Positions 52,654 to 61,245 of a DNA stretch of 64,000 bases are shown here, piece after piece. Under the pieces are notes generated by a model, which ran no database searches, had not been told where the DNA came from, and was given only the letters and a program-made list of their open reading frames with translations. Numbering within the stretch: position 1 is the first letter of the stretch; every line of letters starts with the position of its first letter. Origin of the DNA: UBA6522 sp965237785. GTDB lineage: Bacteria > Pseudomonadota > Gammaproteobacteria > Steroidobacterales > Rariloculaceae. The translations under genes and the position numbers were made by a program. The stretch covers positions 2,790,001-2,854,000 of the forward strand of contig OZ250159.1 of the NCBI GenBank assembly GCA_965237785.1, written 5' to 3'.

Positions 52654-54888
52654 TTAATTCAAGCCGCGCCTTGTCAACAGCGGCTCCACATTCGGTTCCC
52701 TGCCGGCGAAATCCCTGAACAGGCTCATCGCCTCCGCGCTACCGCCTCTGGACAACAGGGTGTCCCGAAAGTGCTGGCCGTTGTCACGCGTCATGCCGCC
52801 GTTCTGCTTGAACCACTCGACGGTGTCGGCGTCCAGCACCTCGCTCCAAATATAGGAGTAATAGCCTGCCGAGTAGCCGCCCATGATGTGGGAGAAGTAC
52901 GTCAGCCGATAACGGGGCGGCACCGTTGCGAGATCGGCGCCCGCCACGGCCAGCGCCTCGGCTTCGAACGGCATCAGCGCCTCCGCTGTGGGCACCGCAT
53001 CCGCAGCTAGCTGATGCAGGGCCTGATCGGCAAGCGAAGCCGCCAGGTACTCCGTTGTCGCGTAGCCCTGGTTGAATTGCTCCGCCGCCAGAACCTTGTC
53101 CAGCAGTGCCTGCGGCATCGGCTCCCCGGTCTCGTAATGCCGTGCGTAGTTGGCCAGTACCTCGGGCCACGTGGACCACATCTCGTTGACCTGCGAGGGG
53201 TATTCCACGAAGTCCCGCGGCACGCTTGTTCCGGCAAACGATGGGTAGGTCACATTCGAGAACATGCCGTGCAGCGCATGGCCGAACTCGTGGAAAGCTG
53301 TCGTGACTTCGTCAAAGGTCAGCAGCGTCGGCTCGCCCTCCGGGGGCTCGGGGATATTGAGGTGGTTCGCAACGACCGGCAGCGTCCCTTCAAGGCTCGA
53401 CTGGCTGACGTAAGCGTTCATCCACGCGCCGCCGCGTTTCGTATCGCGCGCGTACGGATCGAAGATAAACAGGCTCAGCGCCGATCCGTCGGCTTCGAAA
53501 ACTTCGAATACGCGCACGTCTTCCTGGTAGACCGGCAAATCGAAACGCTCTTCGAAGGCGATACCGAATATCTGGTTGGCCGCGAAGAACACGCCATTCC
53601 GCAACACGCTGTCCAGTTCCAGATAGGGCTTGAGCTGTGACGCGTCGAACTCGAATCGCTCCTGCCTGACCTTTTCCGAGTAGTAGTCCCAGTCCCAGGC
53701 CGCGACCTCGAAGTCGCCGCCTTCGGCGTCGATCATGGCTTGCAGGTCGGCCGCCTCGCGTACGGCGTTGGCAACTGCCGGCGGCGTCAGCGACCCAAGG
53801 CGCTCGTTCACGGCGGCTACGGTCTTCGCCGTCTGGTCATCGAGTATGTAGTCCGCATGGGTCGCGTAACCCAGGAGCACCGCCTTCCGTGCGCGCAGTG
53901 TTGCCGTGCGGCTCAGGATCTCGCGGTTGTCGTATTCGCCGCCACGGCTGCCTCGGCTCATCGAGGCCGTCAGAATGCGCTCGCGCAAGTCGCGATTCTC
54001 GAGCGCCGACAGCATCGGTTGCTGCGTGGTATTGACCATGGGGATAACGAACTTGCCCGGGAGGTCCCTGGCTTGGGCCTCATCGGCGGCGCCCTCGATC
54101 TGCGCCTCGGTCAATCCGGCAAGCTCATCGCGCGTGTCGACGACCGTGAACATCGCATTGACCTCGTTGAGAACATTCTGGCTGAAGCTCGTTTCGAGCT
54201 CCGCCATCTCCGTGTTGATGGCGCGCAGCGTTTCTTTCTGCTCTTCGGAAAGCTCGGCGCCGGCGCGGACGAAGTCGCGATGAGTTTCTTCCACCAGGCG
54301 CAGCGATTCCGCATCGAGACCGTATGACTCGCGGTTGTCGTACAGTGTCTTGATCCGCGCGAACAATTCGCCGTTCAGCAATATCCGGTCGCTGTGCTCG
54401 GACAGCCTCGGCGCAATTTCAACCTCGACTTCGTTCATCGTGTCGTTGGTATGCGCGGAGATCAGACCGAAGAATACGTTCGACACCCGACTCAGTGTCT
54501 GACCCGACAATTCCATCGGCACCAATGTGTTCTCGACCGTGGGCGCCGCTTCCCGATCGACGATCGCGTCAATCTCCGCGAGTTGCTCCGCCATACCCGC
54601 CTCGAACGCAGGGAGGTAGTGGCTATCGTCGACCCGATCGAAGGGCGGGTATTTCAGATAGAGGGGGCTTTCAACGAGAAAAGGATTATCGCCTGGCATA
54701 GCTTCTGAGGTGTCCCCTCCGTCGGTTGTCGCGTCGGTTGTCGCGGCGGTCGTTGCCTCTGTCATTCCCTCTGCAGCAGAGTCGGTCGCAGCATCCACTG
54801 AGGGCGTCTCCGCCTGTTCCCCGGTGCAGGCGACAAGGATCGAGGCTGCGAATATCAAGGTCGAGACGCTTTGGTGCTTCTTGTTCAT
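52654..54888 (-). CDS. M3 family metallopeptidase lipoprotein (Dcp-like)
   Basis: M3 peptidases cut short peptides; the Dcp type removes C-terminal dipeptides. The ATG at 54888 gives 744 residues with a lipoprotein signal (S-I-L-V-A-C), then a Thr/Ala/Asp linker partly encoded by 12-bp repeats (54721-54756), and the catalytic domain with H-E-F-G-H near residue 533 and the downstream zinc-ligand region P-S-Q-V-N-E-M-W. A longer open frame upstream has no signal peptide and is rejected. Position in the outer membrane or periplasm is inferred from the lipobox. It is convergent with the ABC operon. Confidence 0.92.
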   Translation of the reverse strand: MNKKHQSVSTLIFAASILVACTGEQAETPSVDAATDSAAEGMTEATTAATTDATTDGGDTSEAMPGDNPFLVESPLYLKYPPFDRVDDSHYLPAFEAGMAEQLAEIDAIVDREAAPTVENTLVPMELSGQTLSRVSNVFFGLISAHTNDTMNEVEVEIAPRLSEHSDRILLNGELFARIKTLYDNRESYGLDAESLRLVEETHRDFVRAGAELSEEQKETLRAINTEMAELETSFSQNVLNEVNAMFTVVDTRDELAGLTEAQIEGAADEAQARDLPGKFVIPMVNTTQQPMLSALENRDLRERILTASMSRGSRGGEYDNREILSRTATLRARKAVLLGYATHADYILDDQTAKTVAAVNERLGSLTPPAVANAVREAADLQAMIDAEGGDFEVAAWDWDYYSEKVRQERFEFDASQLKPYLELDSVLRNGVFFAANQIFGIAFEERFDLPVYQEDVRVFEVFEADGSALSLFIFDPYARDTKRGGAWMNAYVSQSSLEGTLPVVANHLNIPEPPEGEPTLLTFDEVTTAFHEFGHALHGMFSNVTYPSFAGTSVPRDFVEYPSQVNEMWSTWPEVLANYARHYETGEPMPQALLDKVLAAEQFNQGYATTEYLAASLADQALHQLAADAVPTAEALMPFEAEALAVAGADLATVPPRYRLTYFSHIMGGYSAGYYSYIWSEVLDADTVEWFKQNGGMTRDNGQHFRDTLLSRGGSAEAMSLFRDFAGREPNVEPLLTRRGLN
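54721..54756. repeat. Three-unit 12-bp tandem repeat in the peptidase linker
   Basis: Two identical units GTCGGTTGTCGC are followed by a related one, 36 bp in all. On the coding strand they encode alternating Ala, Thr and Asp residues of the linker between lipobox and catalytic domain of the M3 peptidase. Confidence 0.85.
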
Positions 54889-55001
54889 GATTTTTCCTGA
54901 CCGGGTGATGGTCCTGTCCGCGAATAGAGGTATCTTGATCGATTCGACATTGTAGGCTATGTGTTCAGCGTCTTTCAGCCGTGCGCGCGATGAGTGCACG
55001 A

Positions 55002-56012
55002 TCATGTGGTCTTGAGCGCTTTCGATTCCTGATTGGTGGTGGCGGTCAGCCGTATTAACCCCTTGGCGATGGGCACGGCGCCCTTTACGGCAATCATCAG
55101 GAATACGAGTGGCAACACGATATTCTTGATTGCAACCAGAACCAATAATTCAGTTACGTTTTGTACGAACTCGACGGCCCTGTCACGAAGGACCGTAATC
55201 CGAGAGAGACTGGGCATGCTCACGTCGGGCAGTATGCTGGCCACAGCACTGGTTACGTCTGACGGCAGGTCTGTCAGTATTTCCAGCGGACTTCTCCGTA
55301 CATCAGGCGCCGGCTCCTGAGTGTCCTCGTCATTGAGGAATTGTTCCGCATCCGTCGCCAATTCCTGGATTTGTTGCTCGTCCCCCGAGAGTTCCTCGCT
55401 CAGCATTGCAAGACTCTCGCGCTGCCCTTCAATCTCGGGCTGCAACAATTGCTGGCTCACGAGAAAACTGAATGCCAGGAACGTCGGGACAATAAAACGG
55501 ACCATCGTTGCGAGGACGAATATTCGGATAATGACAACGCGAAACCGGGCGAGATCGACGTTGAGTCGATTTCCTGACCGCTGCAACTCGGCAACGATCA
55601 ATGTTGCTATCGTTACCACGGTGACGGCGAAAAACCCCCATTGGAAGACGGTACTCGATGCCACTTGGAGAGTGAAACGCTGGAGCAACAGCGACCCGAT
55701 CGCCCACACCATGATGGACGAGAGTCGTTCAACGGCATCGTTGATCGGATCGAGCATTTGCCCGATTTGCACGGACGCGATGCCGATACCGACTTCTGAA
55801 CTCTGTAGTGTCGAAATGGCGGCGTTGATGCCCCTTGATATGACGTATATGCCGACGGATTCGCCTGTCGTATCGGCGACACGCTCCTGGGCGTAGTTGT
55901 CCAACTCGCCTTGAATCGAAAGAATCGCCAGCACCAGCGCGAACGCGGAAAAAATGATCGTTCGGTAGACGTAACGTTTGTTCGTCGTGCGGTCGGGCGT
56001 GTTTTCCTGCAT
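55002..56012 (-). CDS. Orphan multi-pass membrane protein
   Basis: The 336-residue product has a charged N-terminus, transmembrane helices at about 18-34, 105-135 and 155-185, a predicted helical, charged periplasmic or cytoplasmic stretch rich in Glu and Gln (about 190-235), and a C-terminal hydrophobic helix around 295-315. I do not recognise a family. Its codon choice and lower G+C content than the flanking genes suggest separate ancestry. It ends 113 nt upstream of the M3 peptidase and follows nothing obvious on its strand. Confidence 0.7.
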   Translation of the reverse strand: MQENTPDRTTNKRYVYRTIIFSAFALVLAILSIQGELDNYAQERVADTTGESVGIYVISRGINAAISTLQSSEVGIGIASVQIGQMLDPINDAVERLSSIMVWAIGSLLLQRFTLQVASSTVFQWGFFAVTVVTIATLIVAELQRSGNRLNVDLARFRVVIIRIFVLATMVRFIVPTFLAFSFLVSQQLLQPEIEGQRESLAMLSEELSGDEQQIQELATDAEQFLNDEDTQEPAPDVRRSPLEILTDLPSDVTSAVASILPDVSMPSLSRITVLRDRAVEFVQNVTELLVLVAIKNIVLPLVFLMIAVKGAVPIAKGLIRLTATTNQESKALKTT

Positions 56013-56106
56013 TTCATTGCTCCACGGTCCTTGTCGGTTTCCGATCCTGAAACGGCGCTGGGACGCGTAACGCCGGGCGGAAATAGTGTCCAGTTACGAT
56101 AGCCGG

Positions 56107-57528
56107 TCACGCTACACGAGGAACGCTAACGACGGCCGCGTCGCTGAAGCCCTTCGCAAACGCCGTAACGGTGTGGACAAACTCCGAATCCGCGCCGCCG
56201 ACCGCGAGGTTCGCCGCACACTTTCGCTCCAGTTCCTCTCGCCCCAGGGGCTCGCGCGAGCCGCCGCGGAGATGGGGTTGAACCTCCTCAACCACGCTGC
56301 CGTCGGTGAGCGTCGCGCAAATCCTTCCGGTGTAGTTGCCGGGGTATTCATCCTCCGGATCGATCTCGTAGCGGATGCGTTCAGCCAACGACAGCAGATC
56401 GGGATCCCGAATCGACTCGGAACTGAACTCGGCCAGGCCCGCATCGCCGCGCAGGAACCCAACCGCGATGCAATAAGGCGTGCTGAACTTGGCGGCATAG
56501 GGAGTCGGCGGCCTGCGCTTGAGCTCAAGCGGCTCCCACAACCGATGTACCGTGCCCTCCCCCACGAAACACTTGAGATCGGCAATGTCGACGGCGCGGA
56601 TGCCTCGTCCCGCCAGGCGGATCGCGCAATCGACAAAGGGCTGGGTCATCGTCCCGCACGCGTAGGGCTTGAACGCCAAGCGGGCCGAATCCCACTGTTC
56701 GCCAAGGTCGGCGGTCACCAAGTCGAGATCCGGAGCGACCGACGGCGCGAACGCGCGGAAAAACCCATGCCTGCCCTCGAACACCGTCGCCGGGCCCTTG
56801 AAACCCGCCTGCCCCATGGCCGCGGCGCGCAAGCCCGACTGCGCCGCCCAACCGGCGTGCATCCGCTTGGTCCAGGAGCCGTCCGCCAGATACTCGATGA
56901 TGCCCGACGCCATGCTGCCGGCGATGCCCAGGGCGTTGGCGGTCGCCCCGGCAGACATGCGTGTGGTCGCGGCGACCGCGGCCGTCGCACCCATCGCACC
57001 AATCACGGCGGTGGGATGAAATCCTGCTGCATGCACGCCCTTCTGCACGACCAGAGCGAGCCGGCACATCAGCTCCTGACCCACGGCCATCCCGCGCAGC
57101 GCATCGCTGCCGCTGAGGCGCCGTTCCTCGGCGATCGCAAGCACGGCGGGTATGACCACGGACCCGGGATGCACGGGACAGCCTTCGAACGTATTGTCGA
57201 AGTCCTCGCCGTGGGCCGCGGTGCCGTTGATCATCGCCGCCGTCCCTGCGTCGCGGGTGTGCGGCGACCCGATGACCGTGCAGGGCCCGGCGCCCGTCCA
57301 CGATTCGAGCAGCGCGGTCACGTAACCGGTTCGACGTGCGGCGAATGCGAGTCCATAGGTGTCGATGATGGTGTCGGCGCAAGCATTCACGACCGGGGCC
57401 GGGAGATCACTCGCTTCCAGTCCGGCGATCCATTCCGCCAACGTCGCCGCGACCGGCGAATTGTCCACCTCGCAGTTCACGTCATTGCTCACGTCGTTGC
57501 TCAGGTCGTTGCTCATGTCGTTGCTCAT
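56107..57528 (-). CDS. MmgE/PrpD family protein, cytoplasmic form
   Basis: The 473-residue protein shows the MmgE/PrpD fold: A-C-A-D-T-I-I-D-T-Y-G-L-A, G-T-A-A-H-G-E-D-F-D-N-T near 105, H-P-T-A-V-I-G-A-M-G-A-T-A-A, and K-P-Y-A-C-G in the second half. It lacks a signal peptide, unlike the copy at 16706. The ATG at 57528 opens a 12-bp repeat that encodes S-N-D tetrads, so shorter starts are possible. It ends the run SDR-tctC-tctB-tctA, suggesting dehydration or isomerisation of the imported carboxylate. Substrate is inferred only from context. Confidence 0.88.
   Translation of the reverse strand: MSNDMSNDLSNDVSNDVNCEVDNSPVAATLAEWIAGLEASDLPAPVVNACADTIIDTYGLAFAARRTGYVTALLESWTGAGPCTVIGSPHTRDAGTAAMINGTAAHGEDFDNTFEGCPVHPGSVVIPAVLAIAEERRLSGSDALRGMAVGQELMCRLALVVQKGVHAAGFHPTAVIGAMGATAAVAATTRMSAGATANALGIAGSMASGIIEYLADGSWTKRMHAGWAAQSGLRAAAMGQAGFKGPATVFEGRHGFFRAFAPSVAPDLDLVTADLGEQWDSARLAFKPYACGTMTQPFVDCAIRLAGRGIRAVDIADLKCFVGEGTVHRLWEPLELKRRPPTPYAAKFSTPYCIAVGFLRGDAGLAEFSSESIRDPDLLSLAERIRYEIDPEDEYPGNYTGRICATLTDGSVVEEVQPHLRGGSREPLGREELERKCAANLAVGGADSEFVHTVTAFAKGFSDAAVVSVPRVA
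57481..57528. repeat. Four-unit 12-bp repeat at the MmgE/PrpD start
   Basis: On the minus strand four 12-bp units NTGAGCAAYGAC follow one another, the first being the start codon. The first base varies A, A, C, G, so each unit offers an in-frame start-like codon (ATG, ATG, CTG, GTG). A fifth unit begins GTGAAC and decays. Confidence 0.9.
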
Positions 57529-57544
57529 CGCGGTGTATCGCAGT

Positions 57545-59089
57545 TCACTGCCGTACACTCGTCGCAGCGCCCGTCGGGCCGTTGCCGGTCGAGCCGTTGC
57601 CGGTCGGGCCATTGCGCTTGAGGGCCAGCCACATCCGCGTCCCAAGCGACCCGGCAATGAACAGCAACGCGGCGATCAACAGGCCGGTCGCGATCGGGTC
57701 TTCGAGAAAAATCGAATGATCGCCCGCGGATAGCAGCAACGAGCGACGGTAGTTCGACTCGACCAGATAGCCGAGCACCACACCCAGCACGGCCGGCAGC
57801 AGCGGCAGGCCGACAAGGCGCATGACCACTCCGACCGCGCCCGCGGCAAGCACCAGGCCAACATCGAAGAGGCTGGAATTGATCGTATAGATTCCGGAGA
57901 AAATCAGTGCGTAGATGAACGCCATCAGCAATGCCCTGGAGCGATTCACGAGCCACAGGCAAACCGGCAGGATCAGGCTGCCGATCGCAAGCAGGGACAG
58001 GTTCGCGACGAAGAGCCCCGTATACAGCCCGATCACGGCGTCGCCGTTCTCGGCGAACAGGCGCGGTCCCGGCAAGAGACCGTGAATCAACAGGCCGCCG
58101 AGCAGGATTGCGGCCGAATTCGAGCCCGGTATTCCAAAGCTCAGCAGCGGCACGAGCGCGGTCGATGCGACGGTGTTGTTCGCCGTTTCCGGCGCCGCAA
58201 TGCCTTCCGGCGATCCCTTGCCGAACTCATCCTTGCGTTTCGACCAGCGGCGCGCTTCGTTGTACGACAGAAACGATGCAATCGTGCCCCCGGCGCCCGG
58301 GATCACACCTTCCACCGTACCGATTGAAGTGCCGATCAATTGCGGCTTGATCAAACGCCGTCGAAGCTTGCCGTCGGGCATGCGCAGCCGCGTCGCATCG
58401 CTTTGCGTGGTGTCCCACGCCGGTTCACCGGACTGGCGAAACAACTCGCTGACCGCAAACAGTCCGACCATGACCAGGATCGGCGCGATGCCGTCGAGCA
58501 ACTCCACCCGGCCGAACGTGAAGCGCGGCACGCCGGAGATCGGGTCGGTGCCGACCGTGGCCACCATGAGCCCGAGCAGTCCCGCCGCCAATCCCATCAG
58601 GATCGATCGGCCGGCCAGCGAGGCGATCACGCTCAGACCGAGTACGCCGAGCGCAAAGTACGACATCGGCGTGAACGCAAGCGCGAGGTTCGCCAGTGGC
58701 CGCGTCAACAGGACCAGCATCAACAGTCCCACAAAACCGCCGATCACGCCCGAATACAACGAAATGCCCAGGGCCTCCCCGCCGCGTCCCTGCTGTTTCA
58801 TCGCGTAGCCGTCGAGCACGGTTGCCGCGGCGGCGTTGGTGCCGGGGGTCCTGATCAATATGGCCGGGATGGAACCGCCGTATTCCGCACCGATATAGGT
58901 CGATGCCAGCAACACGATCGCCGAGCTCGGCTCCATGCCGTAGGTGAACGGCAAGAGCAGCGCCATGCTGATCGAGGGCGAGATGCCGGGCAGCGCGCCG
59001 CCGAGGATCCCCCAGGCGACGCCGGCAATGGCCGCGAGCCCCAAGGGGGTGCTGACGAGCAGTTCAAGACCCTGGAGCACCGCGTCCAT
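57545..59089 (-). CDS. tctA: Tripartite tricarboxylate transporter, large permease TctA
   Basis: TctA is the 12-helix membrane subunit of a secondary transporter fed by a periplasmic binding protein. The ATG at 59089 overlaps the tctB stop by one base and gives 514 residues. Family motifs are present: G-I-L-G-G-A-L-P-G-I-S-P-S, Y-G-G-S-I-P-A-I-L-I-R-T-P-G-T, G-V-I-P-G-A-G-G-T-I-A-S-F and F-G-I-P-G-S-N-S-A-A-I-L. The C-terminal tail contains three N-G-P/S-T-G units from a 15-bp repeat (57569-57613). Substrate may be citrate-like or another carboxylate. Confidence 0.95.
   Translation of the reverse strand: MDAVLQGLELLVSTPLGLAAIAGVAWGILGGALPGISPSISMALLLPFTYGMEPSSAIVLLASTYIGAEYGGSIPAILIRTPGTNAAAATVLDGYAMKQQGRGGEALGISLYSGVIGGFVGLLMLVLLTRPLANLALAFTPMSYFALGVLGLSVIASLAGRSILMGLAAGLLGLMVATVGTDPISGVPRFTFGRVELLDGIAPILVMVGLFAVSELFRQSGEPAWDTTQSDATRLRMPDGKLRRRLIKPQLIGTSIGTVEGVIPGAGGTIASFLSYNEARRWSKRKDEFGKGSPEGIAAPETANNTVASTALVPLLSFGIPGSNSAAILLGGLLIHGLLPGPRLFAENGDAVIGLYTGLFVANLSLLAIGSLILPVCLWLVNRSRALLMAFIYALIFSGIYTINSSLFDVGLVLAAGAVGVVMRLVGLPLLPAVLGVVLGYLVESNYRRSLLLSAGDHSIFLEDPIATGLLIAALLFIAGSLGTRMWLALKRNGPTGNGSTGNGPTGAATSVRQ
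57569..57613. repeat. Three-unit 15-bp repeat in the tctA tail
   Basis: Three 15-bp units GCCGGTCGRGCCRTT (57569-57583, 57584-57598, 57599-57613; the first differs by one base) encode N-G-(P/S)-T-G repeats directly before the TctA C-terminus. Expansion would only lengthen a soluble tail. Confidence 0.88.
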
Positions 59090-59586
59090 CAGAAACCGAT
59101 CGACCGGGGCCAGATGCCCGCCGGCATGTCGGTGCCCAACACCAGATCGAAGAACACAAAGAACAACACGCCGCCACCGATCGCGATGCCGGCCAGACGC
59201 CAATCCGCCCGTTCTCCCTGGTAGGTCGCCACCAGGGCGATGACCGCAACCAGTGTCAGCGGGTAGCCGGCGAATTCGACCACTGCGACGTAGCCGATGC
59301 CGATCGCGAGCATGCCCGCGGCACGGATGAGTTTCTTGCCCTCACTGTAGAGATCGTTGCCGGCGCCACCGCTGGCCCGGCCAACAAACCGCCAGGACAG
59401 AAGCGCCTTGATCGCCAGCGCGAACGCCAGCGCGGCGAGCGCAATGGCGTAGACAATTGGCAAACCCGCCGCACCGACTTCATCGGCGAGCGCACTCTGG
59501 TTGATTCCGCCAGCGGCCGCGTAGTAGCCGCCCGCCACGAGCACAAGGAACAACGCACCGAGCAGGTCTCTAGCCGGCATTTGCAA
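59089..59586 (-). CDS. tctB: Tripartite tricarboxylate transporter, small permease TctB
   Basis: TctB is the four-helix small subunit of TTT transporters. The 165-residue product has four hydrophobic segments (about 8-25, 40-63, 90-125, 132-153), including L-G-A-L-F-L-V-L-V-A-G-G-Y-Y near the start and a G-Y-P-L-T-L-V-A-V segment. The family is weakly conserved; size, topology and overlap with tctA support the call. A 547-nt gap separates it from tctC upstream. Confidence 0.88.
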   Translation of the reverse strand: MQMPARDLLGALFLVLVAGGYYAAAGGINQSALADEVGAAGLPIVYAIALAALAFALAIKALLSWRFVGRASGGAGNDLYSEGKKLIRAAGMLAIGIGYVAVVEFAGYPLTLVAVIALVATYQGERADWRLAGIAIGGGVLFFVFFDLVLGTDMPAGIWPRSIGF

Positions 59587-60133
59587 ACTGACTCACCATT
59601 GCACTCAAAAAAAGCATTTTCCGGAAAGAATAGTTGAGCGGAAGCCAATCTGAATTCTATTGCAATGCAACGTCAATTTTCTCATCCATACGTCCGAGCG
59701 CCAGAGGCTCTTACAATACGGGATCGTCGTCCATGCAATGATCGATACCCTGGATCCGCATCATCAGGTCACGCGCGATAGACCATCTTATCCGCATAAA
59801 TTGTCGAAGAGGTCCTGGCGGAATCTCAAGTACCGCGTCTTCCAGTTGTACCTGAAGTTCGTATCGGATTCGCCGAAATATTTAGGGCCGCCGAAAAGGC
59901 GGCCCCAAAAACAGGTAGACGGCGCGATGGGACTTTGGTCCCTTCAAAGAAGGAACGGTACGTCCGTCGGGCCGCCTTTATTCTGTCGACGCAACGCTTC
60001 GCATCGGAATTACTTTTATAGCCGAATATGACATGCGAGTCCACACGGACGGAGCGAACCATTCTGCGAGGACGTCATCGATATCCAATTTAACGAAATA
60101 ACTCCAATCCGGTCTTGCTGTCAGGCAAACGTA
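59587..60133. other. Intergenic region between tctC and tctB with inverted repeats
   Basis: No convincing gene lies in these 547 bases; the base composition is less G+C-rich than the neighbours, and a 123-codon frame on the plus strand has no recognisable sequence or ribosome site. A perfect 8-bp-stem hairpin GGGCCGCC/GGCGGCCC with a five-base loop lies at 59885-59905, and GGGAC/GTCCC with a four-base loop near 59929-59942. A third GGCGGCCC-type word occurs at about 59969-59976. Read on the minus strand the hairpins would lie in the tctC-tctB intercistronic mRNA and could stabilise or attenuate it. Confidence 0.6.
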
Positions 60134-61174
60134 TCACTCGATCACGCGAGATTCACGCAGAAAAGCTTCGGTGTCGCTCGCAAAGCCGTCGATGAATCGG
60201 GCAAAATCGGTTTGCCCCATGAATGCCGGTGACAGCATGGCTTGAAGGTAGGTGCTGCGATAGCCGGGATTTTCCAGTACCTGTCGGACGGCACGCTCCC
60301 AGGAAGCGACGATCTCCGGTGGCAGAGTTCGCGGCCCCATCAAACCGCGGAACTTGGTGACCACGACCTCGTAACCGGATTCCCGGACGGTTGGTACCAG
60401 CGGCAAATCGGGAAGACGTGTCTCGCTGAACACGGCCAACAGGCGCAGCCCCCCGGCTTCCAGTTGGCTACGAATCTCCTGCGCCTCGCCGACTCCGATG
60501 TCGAGTGTGCCGTTGAGCACATTGAGAATCAGGTCGCCGCCGCCGTCGTGGCTGACGATCGCGGCCTCAACGCCCGCCGCGACTTTGAGGCGTTCCAGCG
60601 CCTGGCGTTCCAGCGAACCCGGCGACGCGGCGCCCCAGCGGCCGCGGCTGGATCTCGCCCTCTCGATGACCTGCTCAAGCGTCTCGAACGGCCCATCGCT
60701 ACGCGTGTAGATGACTTCCTGGTCAAAGAAGATATTGACCACTGGATCCAGGTCCTCGTAGGTGTTGGCGGGCCTGCTCAGTAACGATGTGAGAATAAAG
60801 CTCGGCGTCGCCGCATAGAACACGCTGCCGTCGGCCGGAGAATTCGCAAGCCGCGACACGGCACGCGCCCCGCCGCCGCCGGGGACATGCTCGACGACGA
60901 AGTCGATGCCCATTTGGGGGCCCAGGTGGCGCGCGAGTTCCCTGAGAAACAGGTCGCTGCCGCCGCCCGGGCTCGAATGCGTGATCAAGGTAACGACATC
61001 GTGCGGGTAAGGAGCGGGCGGCACGCTTTCCTGAGCACTTTCCCGAGCGCTGTCCCGAGCGCTCTCCGGACCGCGGTCCTGATCGTTGTCCAGCGCGTGC
61101 TCCTGGGCCCACGCGGCCCCGGCGAGCAGCAAGGCCAAAGAGCCTGCAAACCCGAGTATCGCCCTGGCCTTCAT
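60134..61174 (-). CDS. tctC: Tripartite tricarboxylate transporter substrate-binding protein TctC
   Basis: TctC (Bug family) proteins capture carboxylates in the periplasm. The ATG at 61174 gives 346 residues with a signal peptide ending A-W-A-Q, then a Ser/Arg/Asp/Glu linker encoded by a degenerate 12-bp repeat (61026-61085), and the Bug fold: V-T-L-I-T-H-S-S-P-G-G-G-S-D near the ligand-binding loop, P-G-G-G-G-A-R, H-D-G-G-G-D and P-L-V-P-T-V-R-E-S-G-Y. A much longer open frame upstream runs through the SDR gene in another frame and is not real. Confidence 0.93.
   Translation of the reverse strand: MKARAILGFAGSLALLLAGAAWAQEHALDNDQDRGPESARDSARESAQESVPPAPYPHDVVTLITHSSPGGGSDLFLRELARHLGPQMGIDFVVEHVPGGGGARAVSRLANSPADGSVFYAATPSFILTSLLSRPANTYEDLDPVVNIFFDQEVIYTRSDGPFETLEQVIERARSSRGRWGAASPGSLERQALERLKVAAGVEAAIVSHDGGGDLILNVLNGTLDIGVGEAQEIRSQLEAGGLRLLAVFSETRLPDLPLVPTVRESGYEVVVTKFRGLMGPRTLPPEIVASWERAVRQVLENPGYRSTYLQAMLSPAFMGQTDFARFIDGFASDTEAFLRESRVIE
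61026..61085. repeat. Five-unit degenerate 12-bp repeat in tctC
   Basis: Five 12-bp units related to CTTTCCCGAGCG fill 60 bp; the middle ones differ by one or two bases. On the coding strand they specify a hydrophilic S-A-R-(D/E) linker just after the signal peptide. Confidence 0.75.
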
Positions 61175-61245
61175 GTCTTGCCGATATCCGTCTCGATCGT
61201 GTCGAAGCATCGATGCTTCTCGATCATGGTAGCCGGAAAGCGTCC

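Noticed and set aside
56086..57621. A 511-codon open frame antisense to the second MmgE/PrpD
   Set aside because: Arg/His/Gly-rich shadow composition typical of antisense frames in G+C-rich DNA; the opposite strand has a full MmgE/PrpD family match.
59885..59942. Considered as a cyclic-di-GMP or other known riboswitch
   Set aside because: The conserved core of the known riboswitch classes I could recall is not present; only simple hairpins are seen.
59660..60031. A 123-codon plus-strand frame between tctC and tctB
   Set aside because: No ribosome site, no recognisable family, and it runs through the perfect hairpin; treated as non-coding.
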